Shown here: one piece after another, positions 18,016-27,203 of the stretch
Position numbering within the stretch: the stretch's first letter is position 1
Layout: each line of letters begins with the position of its first letter
DNA from: Mycobacterium sp. SM1
GTDB taxonomy: Bacteria; Actinomycetota; Actinomycetes; Mycobacteriales; Mycobacteriaceae
NCBI RefSeq assembly: GCF_018361265.1
Contig: NZ_JAFLNH010000004.1
Location: forward strand, 496,001 to 560,000
Direction: 5' to 3'
Length of the DNA: 64,000 nucleotides
Program-made: the position numbers and the translations under genes
Notes under the pieces: generated by a model
The model's database searches: none
Told to the model about the DNA's origin: nothing
What the model saw: only the letters and a program-made list of their open reading frames with translations

Positions 18016-18468
18016 ATGACGAGCGACGACAGCCAACGTGACGTCGTCTTCACCCCGTTCATGTTACGGGTGCGCGACGCGGTACGTGGCGCCCGCACGG
18101 CGCCGGCCAAACTGCGGTTCGAGCCGAGCGGCACCTGCTCTATTGCCGTCGCAGTGGACGAATGGGTGGAGCTGCGCGCCTACGCGGAGCAGATGATCGC
18201 GGAGGCCAACGCGATGCTCGACGCCGACACCGAACGCATCACGCTCCATGACGAATACGGCACCGGTGTGCTGGCATTCGAGCTCAGCTGGCGCGGGCAC
18301 AGATTTCGCTTGCTGGTGCACCGTGACCCGCTTGGCCACACCGCACATCTCGAGATCGGTGACGATCTACATGCCGAACCCGAGAAGCCAGCGGGCAGAA
18401 CCGCACTCGATGACATCATCATCGATATGCTGGCACAGGCTACGCAAGCGGCGGCAACTGAAGGTTGA
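18016..18468 (+). CDS. Conserved hypothetical protein
   Basis: 150-residue acidic, soluble protein with no recognised motif. It has a mixed alpha/beta composition, ends in an Ala-rich helix (LDDIIIDMLAQATQAAA), and lacks signal or membrane segments. The ATG at 18016 follows an AAGGAG site; a GTG at 17992 is less well placed. It lies about 100 bp after dmpP and just before another unknown small gene, probably in the same transcript. Function unknown. Confidence 0.6.
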   Translation: MTSDDSQRDVVFTPFMLRVRDAVRGARTAPAKLRFEPSGTCSIAVAVDEWVELRAYAEQMIAEANAMLDADTERITLHDEYGTGVLAFELSWRGHRFRLLVHRDPLGHTAHLEIGDDLHAEPEKPAGRTALDDIIIDMLAQATQAAATEG

Positions 18469-18522
18469 GTCACCGCCCGGGGCAATGACTTCGAGGATTT
18501 CCTGGCCGGCTGAGGAGGAGAC

Positions 18523-18831
18523 GTGGGAACAGTACTGGCGGCCTTGGATTTTCGGGGTGACACCGACCAGCTTAAGGCATGTTACGACAAGGCGCTGCTT
18601 CGCATCGTAGAGATCTCGCCGGCGCGGCCGCTGATCCACCTCGCGGTGCCACGCGATTACGGGCTGATGGTCTGCGATGTCTGGGATTCTGAGGATGCGC
18701 TACGGGCGTTCCGGCAAAACGCGCAGATCCGCGAAGCGATCGCGGCCAGCGGCTTGCCCGAGCCGACGTACCGGGTCTTCGAAATACACAATCTCGGCTG
18801 GCCGATATCGGCAACGCCAATGTATCGCTGA
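18523..18831 (+). CDS. Small alpha/beta-barrel-like hypothetical protein
   Basis: 102-residue protein starting at GTG 18523 behind a strong GAGGAGGAG site. The arrangement of short strands and helices (ALDFRGDTDQLKACYDKALLRIVE, then a MVCDVWDSEDALRAF segment) recalls dimeric ferredoxin-like alpha/beta-barrel proteins of the ABM/EthD kind: a VWDSEDALRAF pattern is common there. That assignment is tentative. It probably forms the tail of the phenol operon and could be an accessory or stress protein. Confidence 0.6.
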   Translation: MGTVLAALDFRGDTDQLKACYDKALLRIVEISPARPLIHLAVPRDYGLMVCDVWDSEDALRAFRQNAQIREAIAASGLPEPTYRVFEIHNLGWPISATPMYR

Positions 18832-18924
18832 GTAGACGAGGGCGAGGCAAGCACCGCGTCGTCGATCACACTAACCGCACATTGCGCGCAGCAGCAGATT
18901 GGGGCATTGTTTCAGCGCCCTACG

Positions 18925-20864
18925 CCCGACTTTCGCAGTTCGTAGGCAAATTTTGGGGTTGCTCGAAACGATTGTGCTGGTAGGAGGCTTTGGGGGCCGC
19001 CGGATAGGCGACTTCGTGTAGGCACACGATATGTGGCGTGTCGCTTGATTTCCCCAGCAGATATGCGGTGGCAGTGTAGGTGTGTATCTGCGGGAGACGA
19101 AGAGGCGCAACCGCGACGGGTCGACGGTGTCATACCTGCAGCTGGCGCATAGGGAATGCCACCCGGTGACCGGGGTGCCCTCGGCGAAGGTGATCCACAA
19201 CTTCGGCCGCGCCGATGCCGTGGATCGCGACGCGCTGGCCCGACTGGTCGCCTCGATCTCGCGGTTCCTCGACCCGGCACAGGTGATCACGGCTGCGCAG
19301 TCCGGTGAGATCGACGTGCTGGACTCGCGGCGCTTCGGCGGGGCGTGGGTGCTCGACCAACTCTGGGGCCGGCTCGGTGTTGGCGCTGCGCTGCACCGGA
19401 TCGCCGCGAAGCGGCGCCTGGATGCGGAGGTGACCGAGCGGGTGCTGTTGGCGCTGGCCGCGCAGCGAGCGCTGGATGCGGGCAGCAAGCGGGCCGTCAC
19501 GCGGTGGGTGGCCGAGCGGGTCGCGATCACCGGCTGCCCAGGGTTTTCCGACGACGCGCGTATCGGGCGATGGACTTTTGCTCGACGCCTTGGACCAGAT
19601 CGCCGCGGAGATATTCGATTCGGTCGCGCACCTGCTCAACCTCGACGTTGACCTCGTCTTCGTCGACACCACCTTCACCTACTGGGAGCTCGACGTGCGA
19701 GACGAGCTGTGCGAGCTGAAGCCCGAACCGGGGCCCGACGACGGCACCTCGAAAGCGGTCGAGCACGCCGCGCGCCGGTTCGGCAACTCCACGGACCATC
19801 GCGACGACTTGCCTCAGGTGGTGATCGCGATGGCGGTCACCATAGACGGCATCCCGGTGCGGGCCTGGACCTTTCCCGGCAGCGAAAGCGACCAGCGGGT
19901 CATCCGCACGGTCAAAGACGACCTGGGCGCCTGCAAGCTGCACCGGTTGGTGTGGGTCGCCGACCGCGGGGTCGCCTCCGCGGCCGACCGCGCCGACCTG
20001 GCCCGCGGGGGCGGGCACTGCATCCACGCCGAGAGGCGCCGCGTCACACCACCGCCGAGGCCGCCGCCGCGCTGGCCCGCCCCGGCCGCTACCGCGACGT
20101 GGCCGACAACCTGCGGGCCAAAGAGCTTCGGGTAGCACCCGGCGACGGCAATACCGCGGGGGCGCGCGCGGAGGGGTTCGTGGTGTGCCACAACCGGATG
20201 CCGCCCAACGTGACGCCGCGGTGCGCCAGCGGCTCATCGAGCACCTGTCGGGGCTGATCGGCGGTTCCGACGCCTGGTCCAAGCGCCGCCGCGAGGAGTT
20301 CGTCGGCTACGTGAAAGGCAAGCCCGGGCTGCGCAGGCTGTTGCGGCGCACCAAGACCGGGCTGCTGCGCATCGACCACGCTGCCGCGCAACGCGAAGCC
20401 CACGACGACGGCAAGTGGCTGCTGCGCACCTCCGACCTCACCCTGATCACCGAGGATCTGGCCGCCGCCTACAAGCAGCTGCTCGCCGTAAAACGCGGCT
20501 GGCGCGACGCCAAGAGCAGTCTGGGGCTGCGCCCGCTCTACCACCACCGCGAGGACCGCATCCGCGCTCACGCCCAATTGTGTTGGCTGGCCCTGCTTCT
20601 TATCCGCGTCGCAGAAACCCGCACCGGCGACGCCTGGCGCAACCTGCGCCACGCACTCGACCGCATGCACCTGGTCACCTTCGCCACCGCCGACGGCCGC
20701 GTCGCCCAAGGCTCCATTCTCACCACCGGCCAAAAGACCATCCTGGCCGCCCTCGACCTGCCCGAACCCCCCAAATACCTCGACTTCACACCCGGCACCG
20801 GCGCTGCGTCGCCGACTGACCAACCCGCCCGGATCCCGCGTGCCCACCATCTGCGGAAGTCAGG
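18925..20864 (+). mobile_element. Decayed IS1634-family (IS1549-like) insertion sequence
   Basis: An approximately 1.94-kb element. Ends at 18925-18948 and 20841-20864 form imperfect inverted repeats matching at 19 of 24 positions, sharing GACTT, CGCAG and GGCA blocks. Between them lies a transposase reading interrupted by frameshifts. No clear target duplication was found outside the ends. It marks the right-hand border of the phenol island. Confidence 0.75.
19082..20835 (+). pseudogene. Frameshifted IS1634-family transposase
   Basis: The N-terminal part (from about 19082, VYLRETKRRNRDG..., SYLQLAHRE) is typical of IS1549/IS1634 transposases. Continuity breaks near 19555-19570, where the reading moves to another frame (LLLDALDQIAAEIFDSVAHLL; VDTTFTYWEL carries a catalytic Asp), and again at about 20035-20185 before the C-terminal part (RREEFVGYVKGKPGLRRLL, LYHHREDRIRAHAQLCWLALLLIR). 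All parts are present in order but in three frames, so the gene is inactive. Confidence 0.8.
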
Positions 20865-20944
20865 ACAGGGGGACTTGCAAAAGTCAGGCCGCGGCATCTG
20901 CGATCGAAGGGACATTGTGCGTGAACCTGAAGCTGCTGTGGGGA

Positions 20945-21808
20945 CTATTCGCTGCCGTAGCGCAGCATTGCGATCGCCAGCCCCGCATAGGTGTGGGCGA
21001 TGTCTTCCGGTGTCGCCGGCCCGCTCTCCTTGAACCATTGCGGCAGTGACGTGCACATCGTGGCGATGGCCCGACCTACGGCGCGGGGTTCAGCCGTACT
21101 CCACCCGTTCTCGCTCACCGCACGGTCGATCGCGTCGTCGATGAAGTGCTGAATTGCGTTGCGCGAACGTGTAATCCTCGCCCTGTTCACATCTGTCAGG
21201 CTGCGCATCTCGCTGGCGCCGATAAAAGCCAGTTTGCGGCGGTGAGTGTGAAACAACGCGAGCGCCTCGACGATGAGCCGGACTTCGTTAATGCCGTCGA
21301 CGGCTTCCGCACGGGCCAGGGCGACGCGTTGATGGAGTTCGTCCATGGTGATCTCCAGGATGCGAACCAGCAGGCGCTGCTTGTCCGGATAGTAGTGATA
21401 GACACCCGGCACACTCAGACCGGCACGCTTGGCGATGTCTCGCATCGAGCTGCCGTGGTATCCGGTCTCCACAAATGCATCGATGGCAGCGGACAGTGGT
21501 GGGTCGAGATCCATCGGCGGGAAGATGCGCCAATCCCCGGTATTGGGGGCCCTGATCGCGAATGTATCCGGCCGACGGTTCGACCGCATCGTGGCCGCGG
21601 GTGGCAACAGCCGCTCTAGGGGGATGTCGAGCGCTTCAGCGAACTGCGCCAACCGCGCCACCGACACCCCGGTTTTGCCCTTTTCGATCGCGCTGATGGT
21701 GGCCGGGCTGAGCTGCATGCGCTCGGCTACGGCACGGGTGGTCAGCCCGGCCCGGAGGCGGGCGTCACGAATTAACGACCCACAATCTTGCGTCATTGAC
21801 AGCACCAT
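20945..21808 (-). CDS. Double-HTH regulator: XRE domain fused to TetR-type domain
   Basis: About 287 residues. An N-terminal Cro/C1 (XRE) helix-turn-helix (LTTRAVAERMQLSPATISAIEKGK) is followed by a linker and a TetR-type HTH (SSMRDIAKRAGLSVPGVYHYYPDK) with a C-terminal ligand-binding helical domain. Thus it has two different DNA-binding units in one chain. In-frame starts exist at 21853, 21808 and 21796. I favour 21808 or 21796 because the palindrome at 21811-21829 would then lie in the promoter. It is divergent from the acyl-CoA dehydrogenase operon and likely regulates it and itself; the effector is probably an acyl-CoA or aromatic acid, by inference. Confidence 0.82.
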   Translation of the reverse strand: MVLSMTQDCGSLIRDARLRAGLTTRAVAERMQLSPATISAIEKGKTGVSVARLAQFAEALDIPLERLLPPAATMRSNRRPDTFAIRAPNTGDWRIFPPMDLDPPLSAAIDAFVETGYHGSSMRDIAKRAGLSVPGVYHYYPDKQRLLVRILEITMDELHQRVALARAEAVDGINEVRLIVEALALFHTHRRKLAFIGASEMRSLTDVNRARITRSRNAIQHFIDDAIDRAVSENGWSTAEPRAVGRAIATMCTSLPQWFKESGPATPEDIAHTYAGLAIAMLRYGSE

Positions 21809-21810
21809 AC

Positions 21811-21829
21811 TATTCAGGAATTCCGAATA
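21811..21829. promoter_or_regulatory. Palindrome at the XRE-TetR regulator start
   Basis: TATTC-A-GGAATTCC-GAATA, a near-perfect palindrome around GGAATTCC with one extra base in the left arm. It lies immediately upstream of two of the three possible starts of the regulator and in the divergent promoter region, so it is a candidate autoregulatory operator. Confidence 0.45.
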
Positions 21830-21919
21830 CGGCCCCGCTTGGGCGTGTCGCATGGTCGCAGCACCGTAGACCAGTTTTTTGCATAAGAGACGGTGTCCAT
21901 GTCATCCTTCATAGGGCCA

Positions 21920-21935
21920 CCGATCGAGCGATCGG
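21920..21935. promoter_or_regulatory. Inverted repeat upstream of acyl-CoA dehydrogenase
   Basis: Perfect 7-bp arms CCGATCG and CGATCGG separated by AG, 39 bp before the chosen start at 21974. Possible second operator for the divergent regulator, or a transcript hairpin. Confidence 0.4.
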
Positions 21936-21973
21936 ATGGTCTGAACATATCGTCGAGTCGGGGATTCGCAAAC

Positions 21974-23179
21974 ATGACGATCGATTTGACCTACAGTGCG
22001 GAGGTAGCCGCCCTGATCGAGCGCACCCGGAAATTCGTGCGCGACACCGTGTTGCCGATCGAGGACCAGCATGACGGCGATATCCAGGCTGCGGGTGGTG
22101 ACGAGTTACGCCGTGAGCTGCAGACGGTTGCACGCCATGCCGGAGTGTTCGCGCCGCACGTGCCCCCGGAATTCGGCGGGCGTGGATTGAACATGTCGGA
22201 CCGGGCACCGGTGTTCGAAGAGGCCGGCTACTCCTTGTTTGGCCCACTCGCACTTAATATTGCCGCACCGGACGAAGGTAACGCGCACCTGCTGGCCCAC
22301 GTTGCTACGGCTGATCAACGAGAGCAGTTCCTCGCTCCCCTGGCTGCCGGGGAGGTGCGTTCGGCATTCGCCATGACCGAACCGGCGCCGGGCGCAGGAT
22401 CGGACCCCTCGGCTCTGGCTACGCGTGCCGAGCGCCGGGGCAGCAACTGGGTCATCAATGGGCGTAAGTGTTTCATCACCGGCGCTGACGGCGCAGGGTT
22501 CTTTATCATCATGGCACGAACTAGCGCAGCGTCAAAACAACGCGGTGGCGCCACGATGTTTCTGGCCCCCGCCAGTTCCCCGGGGCTGGACGTCACGCGG
22601 CACATGCACACCATCGACCGGTCGATGGTGGGCGGGCACTGTGAAGTCACGTTCACCGACCTGGTGGTGCCGGACAGTGCTGTACTCGGTGAAGTCGACC
22701 GCGGCTTCGAGTACGCCCAGGTGCGGTTGGGTCCGGCCCGGATGACCCACGTCATGCGCTGGCTGGGTGCGGCGCGCCGTGCCCATGACGCTGCAGTGCG
22801 CTATGTCGCGGAGCGCCAGGCGTTCGGTGGCCGACTTAGCGATCTGGGTATGGCGCAGCAGATGATCGCCGACAATGAGATCGACATGGCAGCCACCCGG
22901 GCACTCCTGGTGCGGGCGTGCTGGGAATTGGATCGTGGTGCAACCGGCGCCCAGGCAACGTCGATCGCCAAGACTTTCGCGGCCGAGGCGCTGTTCCGGA
23001 TCGCTGATCGCAGCGTTCAGCTGTGCGGCGGCCTGGGCGTCTCTGCTGAGTTGCCGGTGGCGCGGGTGGCCCGCGAGATCCGTCCATTCCGGATTTACGA
23101 CGGGCCGTCAGAGGTGCATCGTTGGGCCATCGCCAAGCGCGTAATCCGGGCCGTTGCAGCGAAATTCCCCGTGGCATAA
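21974..23179 (+). CDS. Acyl-CoA dehydrogenase family protein
   Basis: 401-residue flavoprotein of the acyl-CoA dehydrogenase family (N-terminal helical, middle beta and C-terminal helical domains). Landmarks: FAMTEPAPGAGSDP (FAD/substrate region), GRKCFITGADG, and the C-terminal QLCGGLGVS and DGPSEVHRW segments. This subgroup often sits next to an APH-fold protein, as here. It would introduce a 2,3-double bond in an acyl-CoA. The start at 21974 (MTIDLTYS) is preferred over 21893, because the latter adds 27 residues unlike the family and would cover the inverted repeat. The acyl substrate is unknown. Confidence 0.88.
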   Translation: MTIDLTYSAEVAALIERTRKFVRDTVLPIEDQHDGDIQAAGGDELRRELQTVARHAGVFAPHVPPEFGGRGLNMSDRAPVFEEAGYSLFGPLALNIAAPDEGNAHLLAHVATADQREQFLAPLAAGEVRSAFAMTEPAPGAGSDPSALATRAERRGSNWVINGRKCFITGADGAGFFIIMARTSAASKQRGGATMFLAPASSPGLDVTRHMHTIDRSMVGGHCEVTFTDLVVPDSAVLGEVDRGFEYAQVRLGPARMTHVMRWLGAARRAHDAAVRYVAERQAFGGRLSDLGMAQQMIADNEIDMAATRALLVRACWELDRGATGAQATSIAKTFAAEALFRIADRSVQLCGGLGVSAELPVARVAREIRPFRIYDGPSEVHRWAIAKRVIRAVAAKFPVA

Positions 23180-23181
23180 AG

Positions 23182-24195
23182 ATGGATGGCCACGATCTCA
23201 CCGCGCTGCGCACGTTCCTTGAACGCCGGGGCGTCGCCGTCGTTGGAGAGCTGATCGCTGAACGACTGCCGGGCGGACGGTCCAACGTTACCTACAAGAT
23301 CAGCGACGAGCAGTCCACCTGGGTGGTTCGGCATCCGCCATTGGCCGGCGCCACCCCGTCGGCGCACGACATGGTGCGAGAATTCACGGTCACGCAGGCC
23401 CTGCAGAACAGCGCGGTGCCGGTGGCGCGAACCGTCGCACTGGATTCTGAGGGCATGGTGTTGGGCGTTCCCTTAAGCATCGTCGAGTTCGTCGAAGGTC
23501 GGGTATTCCGTCGGAGCGCAGATCTGGACGCACTGGATCCTCGGGACGCCGAGTCGTTGTCCGAATCGTTGCTGCGGATACTCGCGAGCCTGCACAACGT
23601 CGACTATCGCGCCGTGGGCCTTGGCGAATTCGGGCGTCCGGACGGCTATCTGATCCGGCAGATAAATCGATGGGCCGGCCAGTGGGGGCGGGTCAAGACC
23701 GACGACCACACCGAGATCACCGACATTGTCGCTGCCCTGCAGGAACGTGTTCCGACGGAAGTGGATACCACGCTGGTGCACGGTGATTTCCGGGTCGACA
23801 ACACGATCGTCGCCGGCAACAGCAGTAACTCGGTGCTGGCGGTGGTGGACTGGGAACTGTCGACGCTCGGTGATCCGCTGTCCGATGTGGCGTTGATGTG
23901 TGCATATCGGGCGCGCGCCTTCGACCTGGTTCAAGGGTACCCGACAGCATGGGCCAGCCCTCGGTGGCCGTCCGCTGACGCGCTGGCTCAGAAGTACTCG
24001 ATCTGCTCAGGACGTGAGCTGCGCAATTGGGACTTCTACCTGGGTCTGGCCAATTTCAAGATCGGGGTGATCGCGGCCGGCATCGCCTATCGCGGCCGCC
24101 TCAACGCAGCTGACCCGGCAGCCACCGGAACTACTGCAGCTCTGGCCGCACCGGAGTTCTTCGCGGCAGCTCGCGAAGCCTTGCGATCGAAATGA
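23182..24195 (+). CDS. APH-fold phosphotransferase (ACAD10/11-associated kinase-like)
   Basis: 337-residue protein with the aminoglycoside-phosphotransferase fold. The catalytic loop is HGDFRVDN and the metal-binding motif VVDWEL, with an N-terminal LPGGRSNVTYKI nucleotide loop. In this genomic setting (directly after an acyl-CoA dehydrogenase) such proteins are not antibiotic kinases. In eukaryotic ACAD10/11 fusions the domain phosphorylates 4-hydroxyacyl-CoA, so activation of a hydroxyacyl-CoA for elimination is a reasonable inference. It starts 2 bp after the preceding stop. Confidence 0.82.
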   Translation: MDGHDLTALRTFLERRGVAVVGELIAERLPGGRSNVTYKISDEQSTWVVRHPPLAGATPSAHDMVREFTVTQALQNSAVPVARTVALDSEGMVLGVPLSIVEFVEGRVFRRSADLDALDPRDAESLSESLLRILASLHNVDYRAVGLGEFGRPDGYLIRQINRWAGQWGRVKTDDHTEITDIVAALQERVPTEVDTTLVHGDFRVDNTIVAGNSSNSVLAVVDWELSTLGDPLSDVALMCAYRARAFDLVQGYPTAWASPRWPSADALAQKYSICSGRELRNWDFYLGLANFKIGVIAAGIAYRGRLNAADPAATGTTAALAAPEFFAAAREALRSK

Positions 24196-24238
24196 CATGG
24201 TAACAAATTGTTTTGATAAAGATAAAGGAATACAAAAA

Positions 24239-25000
24239 ATGAGCATCCTCGATCGGTTCCAGGTGCGCGACCGTGTGGTGATCGTGACCGGAGCGTCCTC
24301 CGGGCTCGGTGTCGCATTCGCCCGAGGTTTCGCCGAAGCCGGCGCCGACCTGGTATTGGCTGCGCGACGCCGGGACAAGCTGGACAGCACCGCAGCTCTG
24401 GTTACCGGTGTTGGCCGGCGAGCGCTGCGCGTAAAGGCCGATGTCGCCGACCCCGATCAGGTCCAGGCGATGGTCGATGCCGCGATGGCCGAGTTCGGCC
24501 GGGTTGACGTGCTGATCAACAATGCCGGCATCGGCACTGCACATCCGGCGACGCGAGAGAGTCCCGAGCAGTTCCGCAACGTCATTGACATCAACCTCAA
24601 CGGCTCGTACTGGGCCGCTCAAGCCTGCGGCCGGGTGATGCGTCCGGGTTCTTCGATCGTCAACATCAGCAGCATCCTGGGCATCACCACCGCCGGCCTG
24701 CCGCAGGCCGCGTACACCGCAAGCAAGGCCGCAATTATTGGACTGACCCGCGACCTCGCCCAGCAATGGGGCCCCCGTAAGGGAATCCGGGTCAACGCTA
24801 TTGCACCGGGATTTTTTAAATCCGAGATGACTGATCAGTACAAGCCTGGTTATCTGGAGAGCCAGTCACCGCGCATGCTGCTCGGCCGCATGGGCGATCT
24901 GGAAGAACTCGCCGCCACCGCAGTGTGGTTGGCCTCCGCCGCAGCGGGCTACGTCACCGGGCAGACGATTGTGGTCGACGGTGGGGTAACCATCACCTGA
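24239..25000 (+). CDS. Short-chain dehydrogenase/reductase
   Basis: 253-residue classical SDR. Nucleotide motif TGASSGLG (about 17-24), NNAG (about 92-95), Ser in NISSILG and the YTASK catalytic pair. The C-terminal GQTIVVDGG is typical. The ATG at 24239 has an AAAGGA site in an unusually AT-rich leader (24200-24240), unlike the surrounding sequence; a longer start at 24197 is unlikely. It probably oxidises a 3-hydroxyacyl-CoA or a dihydrodiol-like intermediate in the same pathway as the acyl-CoA dehydrogenase. Confidence 0.85.
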   Translation: MSILDRFQVRDRVVIVTGASSGLGVAFARGFAEAGADLVLAARRRDKLDSTAALVTGVGRRALRVKADVADPDQVQAMVDAAMAEFGRVDVLINNAGIGTAHPATRESPEQFRNVIDINLNGSYWAAQACGRVMRPGSSIVNISSILGITTAGLPQAAYTASKAAIIGLTRDLAQQWGPRKGIRVNAIAPGFFKSEMTDQYKPGYLESQSPRMLLGRMGDLEELAATAVWLASAAAGYVTGQTIVVDGGVTIT

Positions 25001-25234
25001 CCGGGAGTCGTAGCGGGTGAGCAGACGACGTCGGTGAACAAACCAAACCACACCGGGTGCCATAGCCGCGATCGCGTTGCACCGATGGCTCCAGCATCGG
25101 CGCTCTTGCCCCTGGTGGGCTTCGCGCTGATCTCGGCCGCGAGACGAGGCCGGCAGTCCACTTACCTTGCCTGTCGAGGCTGTCGAGGATAACTGTGTCA
25201 CGGAGCGCTAACCTGATATTGAGGGAACTGTTGA

Positions 25235-25260
25235 AAACATACTGACAAGATAGTATGTTT
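25235..25260. promoter_or_regulatory. Perfect TetR-type operator
   Basis: Arms AAACATACT and AGTATGTTT are perfect 9-bp inverted repeats separated by 8 bp. The site ends 8 bp before the GTG start of the TetR gene that heads the Paa-like operon. Autoregulation of the tetR-paa transcript is inferred. Confidence 0.7.
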
Positions 25261-25267
25261 CCTAAAT

Positions 25268-25981
25268 GTGACGACGGCGACAGACAAACTACGTACGCAA
25301 GTTGCTTTGCCGCGGCCCAGTCGTGGTTCGTGTATCCCGAACGCCCAGCGCCGAAGAGAGGCCACGGACCGTATCACTGACGCGGCGCTGACCTTGTTTA
25401 TTCGCCAGGGCCTCGATGCGACGTCGATGGAGCAAATCGGGCAGGCCGCGGGCATGACCAAGGGCAGTGTGTACTTTTACTTTAACTCCAAAAATGGCGT
25501 GCTGATGCACCTGCTTGACCGGGCCGAGGAAGTTGCGGTCAACCGGACCTGTGCCCGTGTCGAGCAGTCCTCCGGTAGCGCCACCGATCGTCTCGTGGCA
25601 TTTCTGCACAGCCATGCGGTCATCGGAGAGGCCGACGCGCGTTACATGATCTTGATCATGTTGATCAGCATCGAGCGCCCTGGCGTCGGTGGAGCCGTTG
25701 AGCGTCGCGTTACCGAGTTCATGGCTCGACTCACAGCGCTGGTGGAGGGCATCATTCGCCAAGGCCAGGCTGAAAAGGTATTTCGTGACGATCTTGATGC
25801 GCATGGGCTGGCGAGGATGATCATGGCCGTAGATATCGGCTGCTTCGTGGAGTGGGCGCGGCGCTTGACCGTAGACCAGTCAGGCGCCGAGTTCGTGCGG
25901 ACCATGCGCCGCTTTACCCTTGCAGGCCTGATGCCCCAACATGACACCGTCGCAATTCCCTCAAGGAAGGCCGGCTCATGA
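25268..25981 (+). CDS. TetR/AcrR-family regulator of the Paa-like operon
   Basis: 237-residue TetR protein with N-terminal HTH (TSMEQIGQAAGMTKGSVYFYFNSK, about residues 56-79) and a long helical ligand domain. It has an extended Arg-rich N-terminus of about 35 residues before the domain. The GTG at 25268 is the only plausible early start since the ATG two bases earlier runs directly into a stop. The stop overlaps the PaaA-like ATG (ATGA), so regulator and oxygenase are one operon. The perfect palindrome just upstream is the probable binding site. Confidence 0.88.
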   Translation: MTTATDKLRTQVALPRPSRGSCIPNAQRRREATDRITDAALTLFIRQGLDATSMEQIGQAAGMTKGSVYFYFNSKNGVLMHLLDRAEEVAVNRTCARVEQSSGSATDRLVAFLHSHAVIGEADARYMILIMLISIERPGVGGAVERRVTEFMARLTALVEGIIRQGQAEKVFRDDLDAHGLARMIMAVDIGCFVEWARRLTVDQSGAEFVRTMRRFTLAGLMPQHDTVAIPSRKAGS

Positions 25982-26889
25982 CCACCACCACCGTCACCAC
26001 CGATCGTTTGATCGAAGATCCGGCGGAGGTTTCCCAGGAGTACCAGCAGGTTCTCGCCGAAACCATGCTGATCGCTGCCGATTTGGAATTGTCTACTCTT
26101 CCTTGGGCGTATGAGGTCTTCGCCAGCTGCCCTGATCTTGGAGCTAAGATCGCTACCGCTGCCGCGATCCAGGACGAGATGGGCCACGCGCATCAGATGT
26201 ACATGATGCTTCGCGACTTTGGCTACCGGACCGAGGACACGATCTTCAACAGGGATCCGGGCAGCTTCAGGATCTTCTATATGCTTCAGTTCCCGCTTCG
26301 TAACTACATCGAACTGGTGGTGGGTCAGGCGCTGCTTGATCGTGCCGGGAGAGTGACGACACTGGATTTGGAGGAGAACTGCTCATACGCGCCGTACCGC
26401 CGCGCACTAAGGAAGGTCAACTTCGAAGAGCGGTTCCACGTCGCTCACGGCGAACGCTGGACCAAATACTACTGGGACCTGTCGGAGGCCACCCGAGAGA
26501 AGGTGCGCGAATACATCAAGTGGCTTTTCCCGCACGGAATGAGCTGGTTCGGCGTGACCGATGACCGTAAGAAACGAAGCGGGCAACTGACCTTCCGGAT
26601 TCGGGGCAGGTCGAATGACGAGATGCGCCAGGTTTGGCTGAGGGAGTTGCTTGAATGGGCCAATAGCGCCGGGATTGACATTCCGGCCCATTACGATTCC
26701 GCATCCGGAAACGTCGTAGCCGATGTTTCGTTCCCGGCCACATGCGATCCCGAGCGTCGCGTCTGGAATGAGGGCTCTGCGACGTGGGAGGAGACCCTCG
26801 CGCAGTGGAAGCAGGGAGCCCCGGGCTACCGGAAGTGTATCGAGCGTCTTCAGAGTGAAGAGTGGGGTGAATCGCTATGGCAGAGCTGA
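25978..26889 (+). CDS. paaA: Phenylacetyl-CoA 1,2-epoxidase catalytic subunit homologue (PaaA-like)
   Basis: 303-residue ferritin-like di-iron subunit. ExxH motifs QDEMGH (helix 2) and FEERFH (helix 4) supply the iron ligands, with a Glu in LELSTLP likely the helix-1 ligand. Characterised PaaA epoxidises the aromatic ring of phenylacetyl-CoA with PaaB, C, D and E. The neighbouring CoA ligase makes an aryl-CoA substrate likely, though not necessarily phenylacetyl-CoA. It overlaps the tetR stop by 4 bp and the next gene by 13 bp. No PaaE reductase follows. Confidence 0.85.
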   Translation: MTTTTVTTDRLIEDPAEVSQEYQQVLAETMLIAADLELSTLPWAYEVFASCPDLGAKIATAAAIQDEMGHAHQMYMMLRDFGYRTEDTIFNRDPGSFRIFYMLQFPLRNYIELVVGQALLDRAGRVTTLDLEENCSYAPYRRALRKVNFEERFHVAHGERWTKYYWDLSEATREKVREYIKWLFPHGMSWFGVTDDRKKRSGQLTFRIRGRSNDEMRQVWLRELLEWANSAGIDIPAHYDSASGNVVADVSFPATCDPERRVWNEGSATWEETLAQWKQGAPGYRKCIERLQSEEWGESLWQS

Positions 26890-27203
26890 CCGTAGCTCCG
26901 GAGGTGATGACGGCGTTGGCGAGTGTCCTCGATCCCCATCTTCAGGTGCCGCTCGTCGAGATGGGCATGCTCAACGGTATTGAGCAGCATTCGGATGGCA
27001 CTGTGGTGGTGCGCTTGGCGATGCCCTGCCTGGGATGTCCGGCATGGGAGGATCTTCAGGCCGACGTCGAGCAGGCGCTTCGCCGTGTTGACGGCGTTGA
27101 CAACGTATGCGTGAAAGTCGACTGGACCAGGCGGTGGTCCAAAGACGATGTCACCGGCAGGGTTCGCGATCTCCTCTCCAGCGTGGGAGTACAGCTGTTA
27201 TGA
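26877..27203 (+). CDS. PaaD N-terminal half as a separate protein (DUF59/MIP18 domain)
   Basis: 108-residue protein matching only the DUF59/MIP18 part of PaaD: SVLDPHLQVPLVEMGMLNGI at the start, the MPCLGCPAWEDL active-loop Cys-Pro, and VKVDWTRRWSKDDV. Characterised PaaD is about 165 residues and carries a C-terminal zinc ribbon, which is absent here but is encoded as its own gene at 28235. PaaD is thought to help assemble the metal centre of the epoxidase. Overlaps the PaaA gene by 13 bp and the PaaB gene by 4 bp. Confidence 0.82.
   Translation: MAELTVAPEVMTALASVLDPHLQVPLVEMGMLNGIEQHSDGTVVVRLAMPCLGCPAWEDLQADVEQALRRVDGVDNVCVKVDWTRRWSKDDVTGRVRDLLSSVGVQLL

Noticed and set aside
23182-24195. 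Antibiotic (aminoglycoside) resistance gene
   Set aside because: The APH fold is present but the partner acyl-CoA dehydrogenase and the family subgroup indicate a metabolic kinase-like protein.
25001-25234. Open frames in both directions between the SDR and the TetR gene
   Set aside because: No domain, ribosome site or codon bias. Treated as intergenic.
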